Shown here in pieces: positions 6,470 through 12,113 of a stretch of 13,456 bases of DNA. Numbering within the stretch: the stretch's first letter is position 1; the number at the start of each line of letters is the position of its first letter. The DNA is from Acidimicrobiaceae bacterium. GTDB taxonomy: Bacteria; Actinomycetota; Acidimicrobiia; Acidimicrobiales; Ilumatobacteraceae. The notes below the pieces were generated by a model. That model did not search any database, had not been told where the DNA came from, and saw only the letters and a program-made list of their open reading frames with translations. Where the stretch lies: assembly GCA_003455715.1 (NCBI GenBank), contig DMQJ01000083.1:8163-21618 (forward strand). The letters are read 5' to 3'. Both the position numbers and the translations under genes were made by a program.

Positions 6470-7249
6470 ATGCACCGTCCGCTCCGTTCATCCGCCGCCG
6501 TGCTCATCGCCGGCGCCTTGTTGGCTGCCGCCTGCACCGGCGACGGATCATCGGCACTCACCACGCTCGACTCGTTGCCACCCACCACCGTTGTGCCGCC
6601 AACAACGGCTGCGGCTGCGACGTCGACCACGGCGCACACCACCACCACCGGAGCGCCCGCCACGTCGACGGTGCCCAACGACGTCGTCGGCCTGTCGCCC
6701 GACGGCCCCTGGCGCCTCGTCGACTCCGCCCCAGGAGTTGAAGCGCCCGGCCTGGTGTACGAGTTGATGCCCGGCCTGTGGGTGTGGCTCCCTGTGGAGG
6801 AGAGCGAGGAATGGGGCATCTCATGGACCCTCACCGAGGAAGACCGCCCCATCATCGAGGCCTACCTCCAAGCCCGCCTCGTGTTCTTTCAAGCAACCGC
6901 TGCGCACCCGATCGACCTCGAGGGTCCCGGCTGGGCAGAGGCGTATGTGGACGGAGTCGACAGGTATCGATCCGTCCTGACCCGGCACCTAGACCTGCAG
7001 GAGTTCCTCGACCTGAGTGGTGGGGTTGTCCTCCGCCCGCAAGTGATAGGAGACCTGCGAGCAGACGGCCAAGCCGTTGTGTGGGACTGCATGTTGGACG
7101 GCAGCGTGTGGCGTCTACCGAACGGAGACCTCGGCTCCGACTCGATTCTCGGCATCGTCCCCAACGGCCTCGAAGCGGTCATCGTTAATGACATCAGCGG
7201 GACATGGAAAGCCCAGCAGGTCTCCAACCAGGAGGCCGCGTGCCGATGA
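6470..7249 (+). CDS. Putative lipoprotein with Thr/Pro-rich linker
   Basis: I do not recognise this 259-residue protein. Residues 1-21 form a lipoprotein signal peptide: basic MHRPLR, a hydrophobic core AAVLIAGALL, and the lipobox-like LAAAC with C22 as the lipidation site. A linker of about 45 residues rich in threonine, proline and alanine follows (about 30-70), as in many surface proteins of high-GC Gram-positives. The globular part (about 71-259) has aromatic and acidic patches such as GLWVWLPVEESEEWG and two cysteines, C205 in VWDCMLDG and C258 near the end, with no motif that I can name. ATG 6470 follows a perfect ribosome binding site. The stop overlaps the start of the next gene as ATGA, so the two probably work together at the cell surface. 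Confidence 0.8.
   Translation: MHRPLRSSAAVLIAGALLAAACTGDGSSALTTLDSLPPTTVVPPTTAAAATSTTAHTTTTGAPATSTVPNDVVGLSPDGPWRLVDSAPGVEAPGLVYELMPGLWVWLPVEESEEWGISWTLTEEDRPIIEAYLQARLVFFQATAAHPIDLEGPGWAEAYVDGVDRYRSVLTRHLDLQEFLDLSGGVVLRPQVIGDLRADGQAVVWDCMLDGSVWRLPNGDLGSDSILGIVPNGLEAVIVNDISGTWKAQQVSNQEAACR
7230..7235 (+). promoter_or_regulatory. Ribosome binding site of the secreted-protein gene
   Basis: AGGAGG lies inside the end of the lipoprotein gene, ten bases before ATG 7246 and four before an in-frame GTG at 7240. Neither distance is ideal, so it does not settle which of the two starts is used. Confidence 0.6.
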
Positions 7250-8253
7250 GGCGAGTCCTAGCCCTCGCGTTGACCGCGTTCACCATCACGCCATCAGCTG
7301 GACATGCAGGGGCTGGCCAGGGTGACGACTCTCCCCCCATCACGGTGCCGGGGGCTCGGGCGGTCGACATTCGCAACTCGTCGGGGTCGCTGGTGCGCTA
7401 TCACACCATTCCCTCGGGTTCGACATTTGCCCGGCATGGCGGCCGCTCGCAGCCGTGCACGTTCATCGCTGGATACGACGGCTTCGCCTCCGATGGCCAG
7501 GCGTTTGTTCGCGGCCAGCAGGTGACGAGCTATCGGTGGGTGTTTCGAGAGGAACGTCTCGACGCCTTCGGGGAACCCAGCCCCGATCCGTCGGCCAGCA
7601 AGGGGCCGCTCACCGCTGCCACCCGATCCTTCGTCGTGTACTGCGACACGTACCACGCGAACCACGCGATCGCCTATCTGCAGGTCAACGCGTCCGACCC
7701 GATGCTCGACCCGCGCACCCGGCTCACCAATCTCTACAACGGGCTTCAACTTGAGCAACCGGTGATATGGACCAACCCGGTCGTGGATCGCTGGGGCGGC
7801 CTCATTACCCGCTATCCGGCGTGGCTCGCCGTGGAACCCTCGGCGTGGCGGCCGCAGCAGTCGAACACGGCCACGTGGCGCGGGTGGACGATGGCCCTGC
7901 TCGCCGAACCGATCGGATTGGCATTTCACGTGCAGTTCTCGCCGAACCCCGAGAAACCCTCCCAGCCGTTCGATGGCGTGGTGTCGTGCGTGGCCACTGG
8001 GTCGATGACGGCGGAGGGCGGAGGGGCGTTTCCGGCGGTGCCCAACCTGCCGGAGCAGACCGAGCCTGGCGTGAATGGACCGTGCATGTGGACTCCGCCC
8101 GGACCCGGCACGGTGACGATCACCGCCCGCATCACGTACCGCGTGGTGTTCTGGGCCAATGGCTACACCGAGTCGCTTCCCGATTATGTGTGGAGCAGCG
8201 AGCCTGCGGTGTTCGAGACGGGCGAACTGTCGGCCGTGAACGTCAACAACTGA
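7246..8253 (+). CDS. Secreted protein of unknown function
   Basis: This 335-residue protein has a Sec-type signal peptide: MRR, a hydrophobic stretch LALALTAFTI, and a likely cleavage after SAGHA near residue 20. The mature part is rich in tryptophan, proline and beta-forming residues, with four cysteines. Two (C71 and C133) lie in the N-terminal half, and two lie around VVSCVATG and GPCMWTPPG, so disulfides are plausible. VTITARITYRVVFWANGYTE near the C-terminus looks like an immunoglobulin- or PKD-like beta strand pair, but I cannot assign a domain. It has no C-terminal anchor or sorting signal. ATG 7246 overlaps the lipoprotein stop; GTG 7240 is an alternative adding two residues. Co-translation with the lipoprotein suggests a shared extracellular role. 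Confidence 0.78.
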   Translation: MRRVLALALTAFTITPSAGHAGAGQGDDSPPITVPGARAVDIRNSSGSLVRYHTIPSGSTFARHGGRSQPCTFIAGYDGFASDGQAFVRGQQVTSYRWVFREERLDAFGEPSPDPSASKGPLTAATRSFVVYCDTYHANHAIAYLQVNASDPMLDPRTRLTNLYNGLQLEQPVIWTNPVVDRWGGLITRYPAWLAVEPSAWRPQQSNTATWRGWTMALLAEPIGLAFHVQFSPNPEKPSQPFDGVVSCVATGSMTAEGGGAFPAVPNLPEQTEPGVNGPCMWTPPGPGTVTITARITYRVVFWANGYTESLPDYVWSSEPAVFETGELSAVNVNN

Positions 8254-8278
8254 ACTCGCCTACTTTGTGACACCCCTG

Positions 8279-8294
8279 ACGTACGCTTGTTCGT
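8279..8294. promoter_or_regulatory. SOS-box-like site with embedded -10 element
   Basis: ACGTACGCTTGTTCGT ends directly before the ATG of the DUF222/HNH gene. Its core CGTAC-N4-GTTCG differs at one base from the actinobacterial LexA box CGAAC-N4-GTTCG. Inside it, TACGCT (8282-8287) fits TANNNT and stands seven bases before the ATG, as expected for a leaderless transcript. LexA binding here would block the promoter. Some 13E12-family genes of Mycobacterium tuberculosis are known to be LexA-controlled, which supports the reading by analogy. The site is seen; the regulation is inferred. Confidence 0.55.
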
Positions 8295-9515
8295 ATGGAT
8301 GTCGAGGGGTTGTTGGGCGAGTTGCGGGGTGTGGTCGACAGGTTGGCCGCGCTCGACGTGTCGGCGTTGGACTCGGTCGAACTGCAGGGTGTGGTGGTGG
8401 GGTTGCAGGTGGAGGCGTCGCGGTTGGCGGCCGCCAGCGCTGTGCCGTTGCATGTGTGGGAGGTCGAGGGTGGGTGGCGATCGTCGCGTGCGCGCACTGC
8501 GGGTCTTGCTCTGGCGAATCGGGTGCACCGGTGTCATCACCAGGTGGCGGCAGAGTTGGGTCGGGCAGCGAAGCTGGCCGAGATGCCGTTGGTGCGCAGG
8601 GCGGTGTTGGAGGGCCGGTTGTCGATGGATCATGTCGATCTGTTCTGCCGCTATGCCACCGAGACCCGCTGGCCGCTGTTTCAACGCGATGAAGCCGTGC
8701 TGGTCGAAGCCTGTGTGGGGCTGTCGTTGTTCGCGGATGCTCGCAAACTGGTCCGCTATTGGGCCGACCATGTCGATCACGAACTCGGCGACACCAAGCG
8801 TCCGGTGCGGTCGGAGGTGGAGACATCACGGTCACGCGACACCGGCGAACTCACCCTCCGCGGGCATCTCAGCCCGGTGGATGCCGAAGTGTTCGGCAAC
8901 GAACTCGACCGGCTGGTGCGCGACATCCGCCTGGAAGACCAAGCGAACGGAGTCGACCGGCCAATCGCCCAACAACGCGCCGCCGCGCTACTCCGCATGG
9001 CGCAACGTTCCAACGGTGCCACCGGCACCAGTGGGCGACCCCTGTTTCAGGTGATCATCGGCGACGCCACCGTCGCCCGGCTGTGCGAGTTGGCTTCAGG
9101 GCATGTGATCACCCCTGAAGAACTGGTGCCGCATCTGGGGACAGCGTTGGTCGAGTCGTTCCTGTTCGACGAACGACACCGGCTGGTCGGCGTGTCGAAA
9201 CAACGCACGTTCACCGGCCGCCTCCGCCGAGCCATCCAGATACGTGATCGACGCTGCCAACACGAATCAGGGTGCCCGGTGCCGGCCACCGACCTGCGCA
9301 GCGACATCGACCACATCGTCCCATGGGCCCACGGTGGGGTCACCAGCCCCGGCAACGGCCGAGTGCAATGCACCACCCACAACCGGCACCAACACCTCCA
9401 CGGACCACCACCAGCAGCCGACCGACCAAAGGAGGGGCCACCCGACGTGCCCGCCGCCATCCGCTGGCGATGGGTCCACGTCCACTACCACGACATCGAC
9501 CCCACCGCCGCCTGA
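8295..9515 (+). CDS. DUF222 and HNH endonuclease domain protein (13E12 type)
   Basis: This 406-residue protein has the two-part build of the actinobacterial 13E12 repeat family. A helical DUF222 region covers about residues 1-250, and a C-terminal HNH nuclease domain covers about 310-370. The HNH part shows RDRRCQHESGCPVP with C321 and C327, then SDIDHIVPWAHGG with the catalytic-type D339-H340, then NGRVQCTTHNRHQH with C359, N363 and H365. The nuclease therefore looks intact. The family's cellular job is poorly known; it is common in many copies per genome and thought to be mobile or repeat-like. ATG 8295 has no ribosome binding site and follows an SOS-like promoter. The coding strand is G+T-rich in the first part and A+C-rich in the last part. 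Only 14 bases separate its stop from the convergent acyltransferase stop. Confidence 0.93.
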   Translation: MDVEGLLGELRGVVDRLAALDVSALDSVELQGVVVGLQVEASRLAAASAVPLHVWEVEGGWRSSRARTAGLALANRVHRCHHQVAAELGRAAKLAEMPLVRRAVLEGRLSMDHVDLFCRYATETRWPLFQRDEAVLVEACVGLSLFADARKLVRYWADHVDHELGDTKRPVRSEVETSRSRDTGELTLRGHLSPVDAEVFGNELDRLVRDIRLEDQANGVDRPIAQQRAAALLRMAQRSNGATGTSGRPLFQVIIGDATVARLCELASGHVITPEELVPHLGTALVESFLFDERHRLVGVSKQRTFTGRLRRAIQIRDRRCQHESGCPVPATDLRSDIDHIVPWAHGGVTSPGNGRVQCTTHNRHQHLHGPPPAADRPKEGPPDVPAAIRWRWVHVHYHDIDPTAA

Positions 9516-9529
9516 GTAGACAGCACCCG

Positions 9530-10207
9530 TCAGCGGCTGGCGCGCCGTTCGGCCTCGTCGAGCATCTCCTGCAGCCGAGCATGCAGCACCTGGGTGGTCA
9601 CCCGGGCCGCCTCGCGCTGTTCCTTCATCGTCTCGCCGGTCGGCGCGGGGATCGGCGCGCCCACGATGACGCGGACCTTGCGCGGATAGATGAACTTCGC
9701 GCCCTTCGGCATTGCCCGCTCGCTGCCACCGATGGCGACGGGGATGATGGGCGCACCGGTCTTCGAGGCGATGTACGTCGCCCCATCGAACAGCGGCTGC
9801 ACGGTGGGGCCGCTCTTGCGCTCGCCCTCGGGGAAGAGCACGAGTGGCTCGCCATCCTCCAGCACTGCGATGCAGCGCTTCAGCGCCTCACGGTCCGCTG
9901 TGCCGCGGGTGACGGGAAAGCCTCCGCACGCCGTCAGGATCGAGCCGAGCACCTTGTTCTTCCACCACTTGTCGGCGCCCATGAACCGCATTCGCCGACG
10001 GGTGACCCCCGAGGTGATGGGCGTGTCGAGAATGCTCCGGTGCGTCGGGGCAAGGATGAAGATGCCGTCCTTCGGAATGTGCTGCTTGCCGTCGACGCGC
10101 ATCCGGCACCACACCACGCAGAACGCAGTGACGATGCCGCGCACCGTGTGGTACACGACCTTGTCGCCGAACGAACGGCCGGCCATCTCGGTACGGATCT
10201 TGGTCAT
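9530..10207 (-). CDS. plsC: 1-acyl-sn-glycerol-3-phosphate acyltransferase (PlsC family)
   Basis: This 225-residue protein belongs to the PlsC-type acyltransferases, which acylate lysophosphatidic acid in phospholipid synthesis at the cytoplasmic membrane. Block I is THRSILDTP, with the catalytic H56 and D61 in HxxxxD spacing. FMGADKWWKN and GGFPVTRG form block II. FPEGER (125-130) is the substrate-binding block III, and IIPVAIGG is block IV. A moderately hydrophobic N-terminal stretch (VRGIVTAFCVVWCRM) could touch the membrane. ATG at 10207 overlaps the cytidylate kinase stop (ATGA), so the two genes are coupled. A cmk-plsC pair is a familiar arrangement in bacteria. The exact acyl acceptor cannot be read from the sequence. 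Confidence 0.92.
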   Translation of the reverse strand: MTKIRTEMAGRSFGDKVVYHTVRGIVTAFCVVWCRMRVDGKQHIPKDGIFILAPTHRSILDTPITSGVTRRRMRFMGADKWWKNKVLGSILTACGGFPVTRGTADREALKRCIAVLEDGEPLVLFPEGERKSGPTVQPLFDGATYIASKTGAPIIPVAIGGSERAMPKGAKFIYPRKVRVIVGAPIPAPTGETMKEQREAARVTTQVLHARLQEMLDEAERRASR

Positions 10208-10731
10208 GACGTGGCCTCCAACAAGCCGAGAATGTGGTCGAGCACCGCGTCGACGCCCATGCCGGTGGTGTCGACCACGGTAGGTCCGTGATCGGCGGTG
10301 AGCGGGCTGTCGGCCCGGGTGCTGTCGTAATGGTCGCGTGCCGCGATGGCGCGTTCGATCTCGTCGACGTCGCCACCTGCCTCCGCCACGCGGCGTTCGG
10401 CACGGGTGCGCGGCGAGGCGGTGAGGTACAGCTTCAGCTGGGCATCGGGGAACACCACCGACCCGATGTCGCGGCCCTCGATCACTCCCCCGCCGCGAAC
10501 CATCGCCCACGCCTGCTGACGCGCACGCATCTCCGCTCGAACGCCGCTGTTGGCTGCCACGGCGCTCACAGCAGCGGTGACCTCCGGGCTGCGGATCGCT
10601 GCAGTGGCTTCCACACCATCCACCATCACCCCGGACTCACCCACCTCGAGATCGACCTCACGAGCGAGATCGGCGACGGCGGCCGAGTCATGCAGGTCGA
10701 GCCCACGACGCATCGCAGCAAACGTGACAAG
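10204..10731 (-). CDS. cmk: Cytidylate kinase, N-terminus lost at junction
   Basis: Cytidylate kinase phosphorylates CMP and dCMP. The visible 175 residues are the C-terminal three quarters: the CMP-binding insert, then GRDIGSVVFPDA, the lid ASPRTRAERR, and RDHYDSTRADSPL with the family RDxxDSxR pattern. The first visible residues LVTFAAMRRGLDL correspond to the helix that normally follows DTGAMYR. The P-loop GxxGSGKS and about the first 35-40 residues are absent. No start codon belongs here: the in-frame ATG at 10713 is internal. The sequence stops resembling cytidylate kinase at 10732-10734, where it turns into an unrelated AT-rich genome. The fragment as it stands could not bind ATP. The original gene was probably whole and has been cut by an assembly join. 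Confidence 0.9.
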   Translation of the reverse strand, partial: LVTFAAMRRGLDLHDSAAVADLAREVDLEVGESGVMVDGVEATAAIRSPEVTAAVSAVAANSGVRAEMRARQQAWAMVRGGGVIEGRDIGSVVFPDAQLKLYLTASPRTRAERRVAEAGGDVDEIERAIAARDHYDSTRADSPLTADHGPTVVDTTGMGVDAVLDHILGLLEATS

Positions 10732-10736
10732 CCCCG
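10726..10736. other. Composition break, probable chimeric join
   Basis: Left of this point the sequence is GC-rich and reads as cytidylate kinase on the minus strand. Right of it the sequence is AT-rich and reads as the C-terminus of a crotonase-family protein on the plus strand. Both genes are cut inside their coding regions. A few bases are compatible with both proteins, so the join cannot be placed to one base. No insertion sequence, integrase, tRNA or repeat is visible. Confidence 0.85.
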
Positions 10737-10904
10737 CTTGCAGTAGCAGGTTGTATCAAAGCAGCCAATGCTGTCTTTAATGAAACAAAAGATGGCTATG
10801 CCTTGGAGGTAGAAGAGTTTGGAAATACATTTGCCACAGAAGATATGAAAGAAGGCACTGCGGCCTTTTTGGAAAAAAGGAAAGCTAACTTCAGGGGAAA
10901 GTGA
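10728..10904 (+). CDS. Enoyl-CoA hydratase/isomerase family, C-terminal fragment
   Basis: Only the last 58 residues are present, reading QAPLAVAGCIKAANAV to the end KRKANFRGK. The APLAV start, the acidic stretch EVEEFGNTFATEDMKEGTAAF and the closing EKRK-NF-GK are typical of crotonase-superfamily hydratases, which act in fatty-acid and related acyl-CoA breakdown. The catalytic glutamates lie upstream and are missing. The frame is closed by TGA at 10725-10727, within the kinase part, so no start exists; the gene was cut at the junction. Codon use is AT-rich, as in the GH genes to its right. Its stop lies three bases from the convergent GH88 stop. The exact subfamily cannot be told. Confidence 0.83.
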   Translation, partial: QAPLAVAGCIKAANAVFNETKDGYALEVEEFGNTFATEDMKEGTAAFLEKRKANFRGK

Positions 10905-10907
10905 TCA

Positions 10908-12113
10908 TCATTTATACAAGTACCAGTTTCTGTATCTCATCAGTGCTTCAAGGAAATAATAATCGGCATAGGTAAGGGATACATCGACTTCAGAGTTATA
11001 AGGTAAAGCTCCTACATTATGTTTCAGAATAAAGCCGCTGTTTTCACCAGGCATACTTCTGTAAGTATTAGTTGACAGGCTTTGTAATATTTTTTTTGCC
11101 GCTTTTGCATATTCTTTTTTTTCTTCTTTATCAGCATATATTCCCAGTTCAAGTAAGGCTGAGGCCATGATAGAAGCAGCAGAAACATCCCTGTAAGTGG
11201 CCGGAATTTCTTTTGCATTGTAATCCCAATAGGGAATTTTATCCTTTGGAAGATTAGGATGATGCAATAAGAATTTTGAAATTTTTTTTGCATGCTCCAG
11301 ATATTGCGCCTCCTTAGTAAACCGATACATCAGTACAAACCCATACAGACCCCAGGACTGCCCTCTCGCCCAGGCAGATTCATCCGAAAATCCCTGTGCT
11401 GTTTTTTTTCTTACCACTTTACCTGTTACCAGGTCGTAATCCACTACATGATAAGAACTATTGTCAGACCGGTAATGATTTTTCAACGTAGTGCTGGTAT
11501 GGTCAATAGCAATCACTTTATATTTTGGTTCTCTTGTTTCGTCACTTGCCCAGCAAAGTAGTTCCAGGTTCATCATATTATCTACAATAACAGGGCAACG
11601 AAAATTGGCGCTGGAATCCCACGATTGGATAGAACGGATAGAAGGACGATATCTTTTGATCAGTGTCTCAGCGGCAGTCAAGACAGTTTCTTTATAATAA
11701 GGTTTGCCTGTAATGCGATATGCATTACCAAAACTACAGTAGATCATAAACCCAAGGTCATGATCCCCGGTATAGTTTTTTACATGCTCGATGATACCCA
11801 GCCTTTTTTCTGCTTCAGCTTTTATTGCGCTGTCTTTCGTATACTCATAGATATACCATAAACTTCCGGGGAAAAAACCACTTGTCCACCAGGTCGTCTT
11901 GCTGGTGGTGAATTTGTTTTCTGTCGGAGAATAATTTCTTGGCATCACATCTGCAGGAGTATTCTCTGCAAGGATCTTATACTGGTGAGCAGCCAGTTCA
12001 AAATTTTCTTTTATTAATTTCTCCATAACCTTATCCTGTTGTGCAAACAGGATCTGGCTTATGCATAACAGGAAGATGATAATATTTTTTTTAGACAGTA
12101 GTATCTTTTTCAT
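10908..12113 (-). CDS. GH88-type unsaturated glucuronyl hydrolase
   Basis: This 401-residue protein belongs to glycoside hydrolase family 88 (or a close relative), which removes unsaturated uronic acids from oligosaccharides left by polysaccharide lyases, using a hydration mechanism. A signal peptide covers about residues 1-24 (KNIIIFLLCISQILFA), with likely cleavage before QQ, so it acts in the periplasm or outside. Fold markers of the (alpha/alpha)6 barrel are WWTSGFFPGSLW (75-86), HDLGF with D119, and DNMMNLELL with D178, these two being the expected catalytic aspartates. WARGQSWGLYGF (248-259) and YRDVSAASIMASALLEL follow. ATG 12113 overlaps the fucosidase stop by one base (TAATG), so the pair is translationally coupled. 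Length and motifs suggest a complete enzyme. Confidence 0.9.
   Translation of the reverse strand: MKKILLSKKNIIIFLLCISQILFAQQDKVMEKLIKENFELAAHQYKILAENTPADVMPRNYSPTENKFTTSKTTWWTSGFFPGSLWYIYEYTKDSAIKAEAEKRLGIIEHVKNYTGDHDLGFMIYCSFGNAYRITGKPYYKETVLTAAETLIKRYRPSIRSIQSWDSSANFRCPVIVDNMMNLELLCWASDETREPKYKVIAIDHTSTTLKNHYRSDNSSYHVVDYDLVTGKVVRKKTAQGFSDESAWARGQSWGLYGFVLMYRFTKEAQYLEHAKKISKFLLHHPNLPKDKIPYWDYNAKEIPATYRDVSAASIMASALLELGIYADKEEKKEYAKAAKKILQSLSTNTYRSMPGENSGFILKHNVGALPYNSEVDVSLTYADYYFLEALMRYRNWYLYK

Noticed and set aside
6580..6680. Repetitive ACC-rich stretch as a tandem repeat or CRISPR-like array.
   Set aside because: It encodes the Thr/Pro/Ala linker of the lipoprotein and has no regular repeat-spacer structure.
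8265..8287. TTGTGA as a -35 box paired with TACGCT for the HNH gene.
   Set aside because: The spacing of 11 bases is far too short for a normal sigma-70-type promoter.
8254..9529. Terminal repeats marking the DUF222/HNH gene as a mobile unit.
   Set aside because: I looked at the short flanks on both sides and saw no matching direct or inverted repeat.
9272..10291. Plus-strand open frame over the end of the HNH gene and the acyltransferase.
   Set aside because: It has no recognisable motif and is antisense to a PlsC protein with intact HxxxxD and FPEG blocks.
10234..10746. Plus-strand open frame opposite the cytidylate kinase fragment, crossing the junction.
   Set aside because: It is antisense to clear kinase motifs, and its end is an artefact of the join.
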